Made by a program: the position numbers and the translations under genes | Source of the DNA: an uncultured Algibacter sp. | Lineage (GTDB): Bacteria > Bacteroidota > Bacteroidia > Flavobacteriales > Flavobacteriaceae | Length of the DNA: 63,050 nucleotides | NCBI GenBank assembly: GCA_938003745.1 | Contig: CALKXS010000012.1 | Location: 1-63,050, forward strand | Direction: 5' to 3' | Notes under the pieces: model-generated | What the model saw: only the letters and a program-made list of their open reading frames with translations | Told to the model about the DNA's origin: nothing | Database searches by the model: none | Part shown: in pieces, positions 34,005 through 43,394 of the stretch | Position numbering within the stretch: the stretch's first letter is position 1 | Layout: each line of letters starts with the position of its first letter

Positions 34005-35464
34005 TCGGCTCTTTTTATTAAAATATTTTTCACTTTTAACTCTTCTTTCAACCAATCATTAAGTTTTTGCTCATACTTAATTACAATGCTATCGTGACTT
34101 ACAGCTTTCCATTTTACTGTTGCTACGTTTAATGTCTCAATCTTCATAAAATCTTTAGATGATTCTAACACCTCAGCGTAACTAAAATACTGTAAATCAC
34201 TAAATCTAATTTTTGCATCTTTGGCTATAGATGAGAAATTAATATTTCCCTTCCCCTTTTGAATACGACTAATTTCATTTTGAAAATTTTCAATCTCTTT
34301 TTGCAATCCAGAAATAATATTTTCTTTTTTATCTAGATCATCATAAGCTCTATTTAAAGATTTTGTCAACTCATCAGTTCCACGACTTTCATTAGCGTTT
34401 ATTGTGAGTTCAAAATCTTTAATATTCTCATAAGATTTCAATTCGTTTGTTAAATCTGTGCGAGTTGCTTTATCTATTTCCCCATTAAAGAATAAACTGA
34501 TTTTACATTCGGCAATGTCTATTTTATTTCTTTGTAACCATAAATAGTCATTTGCTTCTATCTCATTCTTAACAAAGCTCTTATAATCACTATTAATTCC
34601 TGTTTCTTTTAATAAAGTAATAAAAGTTAATATTGCTGGAATCATTGCTATTACACCCAAAAAAGTTGCTAATCGCGCTATTCTTTTTCTTTTTTTAGAA
34701 TTAACATATTTAAGCATTGGAAACCTTAATACCTTTAAAACAACAAAAGTGGCTAAGGCTATAAAAACAGTATTAATAGTAAACAAATACATAGCACCTA
34801 AAAAGTAAGGTATATTCCAAACAGCTAAACTATAACCAGCAGTACATAAAGGTGGCATTAATGCTGTAGCAATAGCAACACCAAAAATAACAGACGCTAT
34901 TGTTCCTTTTTTTGTTCTAGCAACAATTAAAGCCAAACCTCCAAAGATAGCAATAAATACATCTAAAATGTTAGGAGAAGTTCTTGCTTCTAATTCTGGT
35001 GTTAATTCTGTTAATGGTGAAAGGCTAAAATATAGATAAGCTGTTAATACGCTTAAAAAAACCATTACAAATAGGTTGATAAAAGAACTTTTAAGTGTGT
35101 CAATATCATTTATAGCAAGAGACATTCCTACTCCAAGAATAGGTCCCATTAAAGGAGAAATTAACATGGCTCCAATTACAACTGCAGTAGAACTTAAGTT
35201 TAAGCCAATAGAAGCCACAAAGATGGCAAATATTAAAATCCATACTGTTGCTCCTTTTAACGGAATATCATTTTTAATAGCAGTTATAGTGGCATCTCGA
35301 TCTGTATCATGTCTAAAGTCAAAAATCTCCTTAAAAAAATACTTTCCACTTTCAAACAAACCTTTTGCATCCTGCTTTATGGCTTCTTTACTTTTAGATA
35401 CCGCTTCTTCTTTTTTTAAATTCTCTTTTTCTTCTTCCGAGAAATTAAACTTATTTTCCTCCAT
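34001..35464 (-). CDS. DUF389 (TIGR00341) membrane protein
   Basis: The 487-residue protein has a charged N-terminal part and six to seven membrane helices at about 70-290 (IFAIFVASIGLNLSSTAVVIGAMLISPLMGPILGVG is the DUF389 hallmark; the motif is at roughly 78-113). A long C-terminal part with a coiled coil (DDLDKKENIISGLQKEIENFQNEISR) follows. Function is unknown; proteins of this family are presumed membrane components. It overlaps the end of mlaF by 4 bases on the opposite strand. Confidence 0.8.
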   Translation of the reverse strand: MEENKFNFSEEEKENLKKEEAVSKSKEAIKQDAKGLFESGKYFFKEIFDFRHDTDRDATITAIKNDIPLKGATVWILIFAIFVASIGLNLSSTAVVIGAMLISPLMGPILGVGMSLAINDIDTLKSSFINLFVMVFLSVLTAYLYFSLSPLTELTPELEARTSPNILDVFIAIFGGLALIVARTKKGTIASVIFGVAIATALMPPLCTAGYSLAVWNIPYFLGAMYLFTINTVFIALATFVVLKVLRFPMLKYVNSKKRKRIARLATFLGVIAMIPAILTFITLLKETGINSDYKSFVKNEIEANDYLWLQRNKIDIAECKISLFFNGEIDKATRTDLTNELKSYENIKDFELTINANESRGTDELTKSLNRAYDDLDKKENIISGLQKEIENFQNEISRIQKGKGNINFSSIAKDAKIRFSDLQYFSYAEVLESSKDFMKIETLNVATVKWKAVSHDSIVIKYEQKLNDWLKEELKVKNILIKRAD

Positions 35465-35552
35465 ATTCTATTTGCCTTTAATACACTAATATAAAAATAA
35501 AATTAAGTAACACTGCTCTTTTAATTTCTATATACTATTGTTTTAGACACTT

Positions 35553-36635
35553 TTAACCTAAATGGTCACCATATTTCCCTTTAACATTTTGCAATACCTT
35601 CTTAATATCTTGCTCTTTAGATTTTGGATATATTAGTAAAACTTCGTCTTTATCAACTATGATATAATCTTTCAATCCATCTACAACCACAACTTTGTCG
35701 TCTTTGGTTCTAATCATGTTACCAGAAGCATCTTCAACTAAAGCCCTTGAATTTACAACAGCATTTCTGTTTTCATCTTTATCAAGTTTATCATATAAAC
35801 TCCCCCACGTCCCTAAATCATTCCAATCAAACTCAGCTGCTATAACAAATACGTTCTTAGATTTCTCCATAATAGCATAATCAACAGATATATTTTCTGC
35901 TTTCGGATAATACTCTCTAATAAAATCGGCTTCAGCATCAGTATTATAAACTGATATTCCAGCTTCAAAATACTCATATAAATCAGGCTGATTATTTTGA
36001 AACGCATTTATAACACTATTGACACTCCACATAAAAATACCTGCATTCCATAAAAAATTACCCTGATTAATAAAACTTTTAGCCGTTTCGTAATCTGGTT
36101 TTTCTCTAAATTGATTTACTGGTTTAATAACTTCAGTAGAAGCGTTATCGTATTCAATATAACCATAACCTGTATTAGGGAATGTTGGTGTAATTCCTAA
36201 TGTCATTAAAGCATCATTTTCAGAACAAAAATTAAATGCTTGCTGCACATTATTAGAAAAGGATTTCTCATCTTCAATCCAGTGATCGCTTGGAGCAACT
36301 ATCATAACAGCATCTGGGTTTTCTTTTTGAATTTTTAATGACGCATACAAAATACAAGGTGCTGTATTACGCATTGCGGGTTCCAAAACAACTTGCTTTT
36401 GTTTTACCTCTGGTAATTGCTGTAAAACCAAGTCGTTATAACGTTCATTGGTTAAAATATAAATATTCTCTACAGGAATTAAGTTCGCTAAACGATGAAA
36501 TGTTTTTTGAATTAACGTATCCCCAGTCCCTAACATATCATGGAACTGTTTAGGAAATTCTTCTGTACTTACTGGCCAAAACCTTGATCCTACTCCTCCA
36601 GCCATTAAAATGGCATAATAATTTGAGTTCTTCAT
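35553..36635 (-). CDS. manC: Mannose-1-phosphate guanylyltransferase
   Basis: The 360-residue nucleotidyltransferase makes GDP-mannose from mannose-1-phosphate and GTP. It starts with MAGGVGSRFWPVSTEEFPKQF (the GxGxR signature and lysine). Other motifs are VAPSDHWIEDE, FREKPDYETAKSF, LWNAGIFMW and FDWNDLGTWGSLY. The isomerase domain of longer ManC enzymes is absent. GDP-mannose feeds surface polysaccharide and glycan synthesis. It lies 20 bases downstream of the SprT-like gene and is probably co-transcribed. Confidence 0.9.
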   Translation of the reverse strand: MKNSNYYAILMAGGVGSRFWPVSTEEFPKQFHDMLGTGDTLIQKTFHRLANLIPVENIYILTNERYNDLVLQQLPEVKQKQVVLEPAMRNTAPCILYASLKIQKENPDAVMIVAPSDHWIEDEKSFSNNVQQAFNFCSENDALMTLGITPTFPNTGYGYIEYDNASTEVIKPVNQFREKPDYETAKSFINQGNFLWNAGIFMWSVNSVINAFQNNQPDLYEYFEAGISVYNTDAEADFIREYYPKAENISVDYAIMEKSKNVFVIAAEFDWNDLGTWGSLYDKLDKDENRNAVVNSRALVEDASGNMIRTKDDKVVVVDGLKDYIIVDKDEVLLIYPKSKEQDIKKVLQNVKGKYGDHLG

Positions 36636-36654
36636 ATTTATTCTAAATCTTCTT

Positions 36655-37263
36655 TTAATTTGAGAGACTTAATAATTCTACTTCTGTATTTGGATTGAAA
36701 AGATACAACTTTCCTGTTTTTATTTCTATACACTCAAAACGCTTTACTCGTTTTTTACCTTTTTTAAATATTTTATGATTACGAATCTTAAAGACACTAT
36801 CAATAGGTAATTGAAAAACGTAAACTTTATCTTCATTTGACTCATCAAATTGTTTTAACGCATAAGCTAAATCTACATCTGTATCACTAGATGCTTTAGG
36901 GTTTTTAAAATGATTTGCTAATAAAGGCAATAATTCTTCTGGAAAAATATCAGGATTAATAAGCGGCAACATTAAATGCTGAAATGTATGTTTCCATTCA
37001 ATACCATGCGGTTTTATAAATCTTCCATATTTTTTAAAAGCCTCTAAATGTGCAATTTCATGAATAAGGGTAATTAGAAACCGGTATTGATTTAAATTTG
37101 AATTAATTGTTATTTGATGTTTCCCATCTGGCATTTCCCTATAATCCCCATGGCGAGTTTTGCGTTCGCTCTTCACCTTTACAATTAAGTTATCTGAATA
37201 TAAAATCCTCATTACATATCCTTTAGATAACTTTGGTATGTAAGGGGTTATTTCATTTATCAT
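36655..37263 (-). CDS. SprT-like zinc metalloprotease
   Basis: The 202-residue cytoplasmic protein has the HEIAHLEAFKKYG zinc motif at about residues 68-80 and a downstream HGIEWKHTFQHLM supplying the third ligand, as in the SprT-like domain. A basic C-terminal part (KKGKKRVKRFECIEIKTGK) may bind nucleic acid. The DNA-repair role of SPRTN is known for eukaryotes; the bacterial function is not settled. Confidence 0.8.
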   Translation of the reverse strand: MINEITPYIPKLSKGYVMRILYSDNLIVKVKSERKTRHGDYREMPDGKHQITINSNLNQYRFLITLIHEIAHLEAFKKYGRFIKPHGIEWKHTFQHLMLPLINPDIFPEELLPLLANHFKNPKASSDTDVDLAYALKQFDESNEDKVYVFQLPIDSVFKIRNHKIFKKGKKRVKRFECIEIKTGKLYLFNPNTEVELLSLSN

Positions 37264-37363
37264 TGAACAAAAGCAGCAGGAATTATCTTATAAGAATAAT
37301 TTGTTTTTAAACCTATTCATTATAATTTCGCCTAATATAAAAAAACTTGAATACATTTACGCC

Positions 37364-38241
37364 ATGAATAATAAAACAATAATAAATTTCACTCCTACTG
37401 GCATGATTCCTACTAAAGAAATGACTTCTTTAGCTCCATTAAGCGTTCCAGAAATTGTTGAAGATGTACATAAAGCAAATGAACTAGGTATCACAATGGT
37501 ACATCTCCATGCAAGAGATACTCCCCTTAAACAATCTCCTACTTATGACAAAAAAATATATGTGAAATAATTGAAGGAATTAGAAAATATGCTCCTGAAT
37601 TGGTTTTATGCGTTTCACTAAGCGGTAGAGATTTTAAAGAATTAGAACAACGTGCTGATCCTTTATTTTTAGAAGGAAATCTAAAACCTGACATGGGTAG
37701 TTTAACTCTTAGCTCATTGAATTTTAACAAAACTGCTAGTATTAACTCTCCAGAGATGGTTAAAAATTTAGCTGCTTTAATGTTAAAAAAAGGGATTGTT
37801 CCTGAACTAGAAGCTTTTGATATAGGGATGATTAATTATGCTAAATACCTCATAAAAAAGGATTTACTAATAGCTCCTCATTATTTTAATCTTCTACTGG
37901 GTAATATTGCTTGCTCTCAACCTAACTTATTACACACAGGAGTTATGATAAATGACCTTCCAGATGATTCTCTATGGAGCTTAGCAGGAATAGGGACTGC
38001 CCAACTTAAAATGAACTCAATAGCAATTGCTATTGACGGCGGTGTAAGAGTGGGACTAGAAGATAATATATGGTTTGATTCTGCAAAAACGAAACTTACT
38101 AGTAACTTAGACTTACTTAAACGCGTTCATACAATAGCTCATGCAAATGAGAGAGAAATTATGACGCCTAAAGAATTTCGTTTAAAAATGAATTTAAAAC
38201 CTGGTAATGGGGAATACGGAAGAACTCCATTAAACATATAA
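37364..38241 (+). pseudogene. BKACE (beta-keto acid cleavage enzyme, DUF849), frameshifted
   Basis: Frame 1 (37364-37570) begins MNNKTIINFTPTGMIPTKEM and has the zinc-binding HLHARD, then ends with DKKIYVK and a stop. In the -1 frame the homology continues without loss as ICEIIEGIRKYAPELVLCVSLSGR and runs to 38241 with APHYFNLLLG, IGTAQLKMNSIAIA and HANEREIMTP. The break coincides with a run of seven A at 37550-37556. An eighth A would restore one continuous protein of about 292 residues. BKACE enzymes cleave beta-keto acids with acetyl-CoA. An upstream in-frame ATG at 37301 exists, but 37364 matches the family start. It may be a mutation, a sequencing error or slippage. Confidence 0.75.
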
Positions 38242-38246
38242 TTACA

Positions 38247-38897
38247 ATGAACAAAATACATTTACTGGGCACTTCTATAGATACTATTGCTATACTATTT
38301 GATTTAGCAATAGAGTTAAAAGGTGCTCATTTATTTTTAATATATCCTAATAACGAAAATAATTCAGTACCAGATACTCCAATCCAAAATATAAATTACA
38401 AAACAATGGAGTTTGGAGACATACCTGATAATGATCAAAAAGTTTTTTTTAGTACAGCTGGACCAAAAAACCAAGCTAATATTTTTAAAAGCTTTTTAGA
38501 AAATCATAATATTACAAAAAACAGGTATGACCAGTACATACACCCTACTGCTTATATCGCTTCTTCTTCAAGAATAGATAAAGGAGTCTTAATAGAACCT
38601 ATGTCGGTTATTAGTTCTCAAACCAATATAGGTTTTGGTGTATATATAAAAAGAGGCAGCCTTATTGATCATCATAACAAAATCGGTGATTACACAGACA
38701 TAAACCCTGGCGTTACTATTTCTTCTAATGTAACTATAGGAGAAAAATGCACTATTGGGTCTGGAACTGTGATTAAAGACAATATTACAATTGGAGACAA
38801 TACAATTATAGGAATAGGAAGTATTGTAACCAAAGATATTCCAGCTAATTCAATTGCATTTGGGAACCCTTGTAAAGTTGTAAGAGAAAAGAAATAA
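38247..38897 (+). CDS. PglD/NeuD-like left-handed beta-helix acetyltransferase
   Basis: The 216-residue protein has a short N-terminal nucleotide-sugar-binding-like part and then hexapeptide repeats from about residue 108 (VLIEPMSVISSQTNIGFGVY, IGEKCTIGSGTVIKDN, IGDNTIIGIGSIVTKD). It ends with IPANSIAFGNPCKVVREKK. Such enzymes O- or N-acetylate sugars from acetyl-CoA. It starts 5 bases after the BKACE gene and is likely co-transcribed. Its substrate could be an amino-acid-like or sugar molecule. Confidence 0.75.
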   Translation: MNKIHLLGTSIDTIAILFDLAIELKGAHLFLIYPNNENNSVPDTPIQNINYKTMEFGDIPDNDQKVFFSTAGPKNQANIFKSFLENHNITKNRYDQYIHPTAYIASSSRIDKGVLIEPMSVISSQTNIGFGVYIKRGSLIDHHNKIGDYTDINPGVTISSNVTIGEKCTIGSGTVIKDNITIGDNTIIGIGSIVTKDIPANSIAFGNPCKVVREKK

Positions 38898-38901
38898 AAC
38901 T

Positions 38902-39549
38902 CTAAACCATATTTAACAAAGAAGACATTTTATTAAAAGTTTTCGTTGCTTCTGCTGCTAATTCATTATTATAATCATGCGCGGTAAACCCAAAAACATC
39001 AAAACCTCCTGACTTAGCAGCTCTTACCCCTGATAAACTATCTTCAATCACCAAGCATTCTTCTGGTTTAAAACCCATCGTTTTGGCAGCCCAAAGAAAT
39101 ATATCTGGTTCTGGTTTCCATTTCTGGATGGCATAGCAGCTAAATATTTTATTTTTGAAATAAGGCAATAATCCGGTAACCTCTAGATTAAATTCAATTT
39201 TATTTTCAGGGCCACTTGATGCCACACAAAATGGAACTTGAATGTTTTCTAGCACATCTTTTATCCCATCAATAGGCTGAATTTCTTCCTTAAAAGCTTT
39301 AAAAGTTCTAACTCTGTATTCAGCTTCAAAATTTCCTGGTAGAGGTTTACTAATTGCTTCAGTTATTACATCCATACACAAATTAAAAGACTTACCTTTA
39401 AATCTGGTAACAGATCCTTCTTTTTCAATATTAGCCCCCAACTCATTGACCATATCAACTAAAACGCCTATTGAAATGGTTTCGCTATCAATTAAAACTC
39501 CATCACAATCAAATATTATACATTTATATTTACTCATATTTTCTAACAC
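38902..39549 (-). CDS. HAD-superfamily hydrolase (beta-phosphoglucomutase-like)
   Basis: The 215-residue protein shows the HAD motifs I (IFDCDGVLIDSE, nucleophile Asp), II (VASSGP), III lysine in the CYAIQKWKPEPDIF region and IV (CLVIEDSLSGVRAAKSGG). Small-molecule phosphatase or phosphoglucomutase activity is usual for this subgroup. Its start overlaps the end of the OmpA remnant by 7 bases. Confidence 0.85.
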   Translation of the reverse strand: MLENMSKYKCIIFDCDGVLIDSETISIGVLVDMVNELGANIEKEGSVTRFKGKSFNLCMDVITEAISKPLPGNFEAEYRVRTFKAFKEEIQPIDGIKDVLENIQVPFCVASSGPENKIEFNLEVTGLLPYFKNKIFSCYAIQKWKPEPDIFLWAAKTMGFKPEECLVIEDSLSGVRAAKSGGFDVFGFTAHDYNNELAAEATKTFNKMSSLLNMV

Positions 39550-40015
39550 TCTAATATCTCAAATTCACTACACTTATTTAATTGATTCTCTTCATCTATA
39601 CAATCTAATATAGAGCAAGGTATAATTGGTATCAATTCTCCATACTCTTGAAACTTCATAAGTCTTGCATTTATAAACGCCTCCAAAGCTAAATAATTCC
39701 TTGTAGATTCGGCACATCTTTCAGATAATATTTGATTATAATGTACAACACCTCTACTGTCTGTGTGAGCACTAATTTTTAAATGAATTTTTGGATAACG
39801 TTCTAATTTCTCTGCCAAAGCATCTAGTACTTTTTTAGAATCGGTACGAATATCCCACATATTGAAATCAAAATAAATCGGTTCTAATTGAAAAAATAGC
39901 TTACCATCCTTTTCAATAGCTGAAGACTCTTCAACATCTGTTAATAAAGGAAAACGTTCTGGATCCTTGTCTTTTAACCCTTTATCAATTTTGCTTTCTG
40001 CAATAATAGTTTCAA
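39543..40015 (-). pseudogene. OmpA-like C-terminal domain, 5'-truncated
   Basis: The frame is open on the minus strand from inside the SDR stop region (about 40015) down to 39543. It encodes IETIIAESKIDKGLKDKDPERF, LFFQLEPIYFDFNMWDIRTDSKKVLDALAEKL and HTDSRGVVHYNQILSERCAESTRNYL. These are the peptidoglycan-binding OmpA C-terminal fold, with the usual final ENQLNKCSEFEIL. The N-terminal repeats and signal peptide of such flavobacterial proteins (usually several hundred residues) are gone. Its first ATG is at 39860. I read it as a deletion remnant joined directly to the SDR gene. Confidence 0.65.
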
Positions 40016-40699
40016 TTAAGGTGTAGAATTAGAAACTTGAAGCATTTTACCGTTATAATACTTATTGCCACTTAAAGAAAATTCAAAAATATATTCCGCC
40101 ATTTCTAATGCTGTATTTGGTGCAATATACCCAGGAAAAGCCTCTTCTAGCATTTCTGTTTGTACAGCTCCCAAAGCCAATACATTAAAACTAGGTCCAG
40201 ACTCTTTATATTCTTCTGCCAACAATTCTGTTAAAGTAATAACTGCTGCCTTACTAGAACTATAAGCCGCCAATCCAGGGAATTTCATACTACCCTGAAC
40301 ACCTCCCATGGAACTAATAGTTACCACATGACTTTCCTCTTTCATAAACGGAATCATTTTTCGGGTTAACTCTGCAACACCAAACACATTTGTTTTATAA
40401 ACCTGCTCAAAATCACTCATTGAGATTTCTGAAAAGGGTTTATTCAAAAGCACTCCTGCATTATTAATTAAGACATCCACTTGTTTCCAATTTTGATTAA
40501 CAAAATCTTCAACTTGCTTATATGCTTCTGGTTTATTTAAATCGAATGAAAATGCGGTAACATTATACAAATTAAGTTCTTGAATAGGTTTTTCATTCCG
40601 CGAAAGCGCTAAAACGTTATATCCAGATTTTGAAAACAGTTGTACCATTTTAAAACCTATACCTCTACTTGTCCCTGTTATAATTATATTTTTACTCAT
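40016..40699 (-). CDS. Short-chain dehydrogenase/reductase
   Basis: The 227-residue SDR has the NAD(P) loop TGTSRGIGFKM, NNAGVLL and the catalytic AYSSSKAAV (Tyr-x3-Lys) with an upstream Ser in TISSMGG. Substrate not predictable. It overlaps the M28 peptidase gene by 8 bases on the same strand. Its 3' end meets the OmpA remnant without a gap. Confidence 0.88.
   Translation of the reverse strand: MSKNIIITGTSRGIGFKMVQLFSKSGYNVLALSRNEKPIQELNLYNVTAFSFDLNKPEAYKQVEDFVNQNWKQVDVLINNAGVLLNKPFSEISMSDFEQVYKTNVFGVAELTRKMIPFMKEESHVVTISSMGGVQGSMKFPGLAAYSSSKAAVITLTELLAEEYKESGPSFNVLALGAVQTEMLEEAFPGYIAPNTALEMAEYIFEFSLSGNKYYNGKMLQVSNSTP
40596..40608. repeat. TTCCGCGAAAGCG motif inside the SDR gene
   Basis: A member of the CTTTCGCGAAAG-type motif lies within coding sequence, where it encodes ALSRN on the minus strand. 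Compare 14179, 43102 and 60251. Confidence 0.4.
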
Positions 40700-41711
40700 T
40701 GTTCATTTTTATTTCTTTTCCTGTTGTATTAAACATAAGCTCCAAAACAGGAATCATTTTATTTATAAAACTTAACATATGCTTGAAATCTATTTTATCG
40801 GCTTCATCATCAACATGGTGATAATAGTCAAAATTAGTGAAATCAAAAGTAGATATGGCTTGAGCTGGAATACCAAATTCTTTAAAGAACGGGTAATTAT
40901 CTGATCTCATAAACAAATTATATGATTTAGCCTGAGATAAAAAACCAACAATTTCATTATTAGCATAATCATTAAGCTTTTGCGCCATATTGGATTTTTT
41001 ATATCCAGTAATATAAGCCATTATTTCTCCAGCTGCTCTAGGTACTCCAATCATCTCAAAATTAATCATGGTATACAAATCTATGTTTTCAGCTTTTAAG
41101 CGTTTAGCTAAATGTTCAGAACCTTTTAGTCCCATTTCTTCTGCTGCATAAAGCGTAAACATAATACTTCTTTTATTTGATTTTGTTTTTGAAAAATGTT
41201 TAGCCCATTCTAAAACCGCAATAGTGCCAGAAGCGTCGTCATTTGCTCCGTTTGCAATAACATCTCCATTTACAGCTTTTGCTGTCCCAATGTGATCATA
41301 ATGAGCACCAAGAATAACAAACTCATTTTTTAAAATAGGATCTGTTCCTTCAATAAAACCGATCACATTATAACCAACTATTTCTTTAATATTAAAAGTA
41401 TCTCTATACGTTTTAAAGTAAGGTTGTATATTATTTTCTTTAAATATATTCTCAATATACACCGCAGCTTTCTCGATTCCTTTGGTTCCTGTATTTCTAC
41501 CTTCTAAATCATCTGACGCCAGATATTCTAATTCTGTTTTCATATCTTTAATATCAACCAAAGATTTAGTGCTTATAACTACATCATCTTGCTTAACGCT
41601 TGTTTCCTCTACTCTATCTTTAATAGATTCACTATTAGTTTCAATGAGTTTCTTATTAGTATTACAACTAAACAAAACAACTAAGACTAAACTAGATATT
41701 GCTTTTCTCAT
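40692..41711 (-). CDS. M28-family aminopeptidase-like lipoprotein
   Basis: The 339-residue zinc peptidase has a lipoprotein signal (SSLVLVVLFSC, Cys16). Metal ligands are visible in GAHYDHIG, NDDASGTIAVLE and YAAEEMGLKGSEHL, which provide His, Asp, Glu-Glu. FDFTNFDYYHHVDDEADK carries the last His. It hydrolyses peptides at the cell surface or in the periplasm. The SDR gene overlaps its 3' end. Confidence 0.85.
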   Translation of the reverse strand: MRKAISSLVLVVLFSCNTNKKLIETNSESIKDRVEETSVKQDDVVISTKSLVDIKDMKTELEYLASDDLEGRNTGTKGIEKAAVYIENIFKENNIQPYFKTYRDTFNIKEIVGYNVIGFIEGTDPILKNEFVILGAHYDHIGTAKAVNGDVIANGANDDASGTIAVLEWAKHFSKTKSNKRSIMFTLYAAEEMGLKGSEHLAKRLKAENIDLYTMINFEMIGVPRAAGEIMAYITGYKKSNMAQKLNDYANNEIVGFLSQAKSYNLFMRSDNYPFFKEFGIPAQAISTFDFTNFDYYHHVDDEADKIDFKHMLSFINKMIPVLELMFNTTGKEIKMNNE

Positions 41712-41735
41712 AAGATCGCTTTAAGTTTTAAAGAT

Positions 41736-41772
41736 AAAAAAACCTGCTTCATAAATAATGAAACAGGTTTTA
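41736..41772 (-). terminator. Terminator downstream of pdhC
   Basis: Read on the minus strand, AAAACCTGTTTCAT and ATGAAGCAGGTTTTTT form a 12-13 bp stem with one mismatch and a T tail. It separates pdhA-pdhC from the M28 gene. Confidence 0.7.
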
Positions 41773-41787
41773 TATTTTAAAATTTTA

Positions 41788-41800
41788 GCTTTCGCTGAAA
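41788..41800. repeat. AGCTTTCGCTGAA motif after pdhC
   Basis: A variant of the CTTTCGCGAAAG motif lies between the pdhC stop and its terminator. Not a perfect palindrome. Confidence 0.3.
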
Positions 41801-41804
41801 CTAA

Positions 41805-43391
41805 TTACACCAACATAGTTACAGGATTTTCAATATATCCTTTTAACGTTTGAAGGAATTGAGCTCCAGTTGCACCATCAATTGTTCTATGGTCACAAGC
41901 TAAAGATAATTTCATGGTATTACCAACTACAATTTGCCCATCCTTAACAACTGGCTTTTCAACAATATTTCCAACTGAAAGAATTGCTGAATTTGGTTGA
42001 TTGATAATTGATGTAAACGTATCAATCCCAAACATACCTAAGTTAGAAACCGTAAATGTACTACCATCCATTTCGGCTGGTGTTAATTTCTTATTTCTAG
42101 CTTTCCCTGCAAGTTCTTTAACTTCTGCACCAATTTGAGGTAAAGATTGCTCATTAGCAAATTTAACAACTGGCACAACTAAACCATCTGGAACAGCAAC
42201 TGCTACACCAACATGAACATGGTTATTTAAACGCATTTTATCTGCAAACCACTGTGAGTTTACTTGAGGATGCTGTTTTAACGCTAAAGCACATGCTTTA
42301 ACAATCATATCATTATATGAAATTTTTGTATCTGGAATAGAGTTAAATTGTTTACGGAATGCAATAGCATTTTCCATATCAAACTCTACATTTAAGTAAT
42401 AATGAGGTGCAGAAAACTTAGAGTTTGTTAAGGCTTTTGCAATAGCTTTACGCATTTGTGAGTTATCAACCTCGTCAAAATCTTCTTGACCCGTAGGCAC
42501 ATATTTACCAACATCAGCCCCAGACGTAGCTGGCTCATAATTTTCTACATCACGTTTTATAATACGTCCGTTCTCTCCAGAACCTTGTAGTTTAGTTAAG
42601 TTTATACCTTTATCTTCTGCTAATTTTTTAGCTAACGGCGAAACGTGTATGCGCCCGTTTGCTGTAACAGGAGTTGGTTTTGGCACGCTAGTTTTTGAAG
42701 CCACAACTGGTGCTGCTTTTGGAACTTCAGCTTTAGGAGCTTCTTCTTTTGAAGGTGCTTCTGATACTGAAAATCCAGCTGCTACTCCAGAAATATCTGT
42801 TCCTGCAGGTCCTATGATTGCTAATAAAGCATCTACTTTTGCAGATTCGCCTTCTTTTAATCCTATTTCTAATAAGGTACCAGATTGAAATGATTCAAAT
42901 TCCATAGTAGCCTTATCTGTTTCAATTTCAGCTAAAATATCTCCTTCTTCTACGGTATCACCAACCTGCTTTAACCAAGTTGCTACAGTACCTTCTTCCA
43001 TAGTATCACTTAAACGTGGCATAGTAACAACTATAACACCTTCTGGTAATGCTTTAGCTTCTACTACAGCTTCTTCAGCCTCTGCAATCACTTCTTCTTT
43101 TGCTTCCGCGGAAGCGTTACTACCTCCACTTAATATAGCAGAAATATCTTCTCCTTCATCACCTATAATTGCTAAAAGCTCATCTACTTTTGTAGTTTCA
43201 CCTTCTTGAACACCAATATGAAGTAAAGTCCCTTCGTTAAAAGACTCAAACTCCATGGTAGCTTTATCTGTTTCTATTTCGGCTAAAATATCACCTTCTT
43301 CAATTTTATCACCAACTTGTTTTAACCAAGCAGCAACAGTTCCTTCTTCCATTGTGTCGCTTAATCGCGGCATATTTACTACTATAGCCAT
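41805..43391 (-). CDS. pdhC: Pyruvate dehydrogenase E2, dihydrolipoyl acetyltransferase
   Basis: The 528-residue E2 has two lipoyl domains (about 1-78 and 120-198), both with ETDKATMEFES where the Lys is lipoylated. An E3-binding domain follows near 248 (HVSPLAKKLAEDKGINLTKL) and then the catalytic domain ending in SLACDHRTIDGATGAQFL. It transfers acetyl groups to CoA. It lies three bases after pdhA. E1-beta and E3 are not in the window. The first linker contains the motif at 43102. Confidence 0.95.
   Translation of the reverse strand: MAIVVNMPRLSDTMEEGTVAAWLKQVGDKIEEGDILAEIETDKATMEFESFNEGTLLHIGVQEGETTKVDELLAIIGDEGEDISAILSGGSNASAEAKEEVIAEAEEAVVEAKALPEGVIVVTMPRLSDTMEEGTVATWLKQVGDTVEEGDILAEIETDKATMEFESFQSGTLLEIGLKEGESAKVDALLAIIGPAGTDISGVAAGFSVSEAPSKEEAPKAEVPKAAPVVASKTSVPKPTPVTANGRIHVSPLAKKLAEDKGINLTKLQGSGENGRIIKRDVENYEPATSGADVGKYVPTGQEDFDEVDNSQMRKAIAKALTNSKFSAPHYYLNVEFDMENAIAFRKQFNSIPDTKISYNDMIVKACALALKQHPQVNSQWFADKMRLNNHVHVGVAVAVPDGLVVPVVKFANEQSLPQIGAEVKELAGKARNKKLTPAEMDGSTFTVSNLGMFGIDTFTSIINQPNSAILSVGNIVEKPVVKDGQIVVGNTMKLSLACDHRTIDGATGAQFLQTLKGYIENPVTMLV
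43102..43116. repeat. GCTTCCGCGGAAGC palindrome inside pdhC
   Basis: A perfect 14-bp palindrome in the first interdomain linker of E2, where it encodes NASAEA. It is the GC-richest spot nearby and belongs to the recurring motif class. Confidence 0.5.
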
Positions 43392-43394
43392 AGC

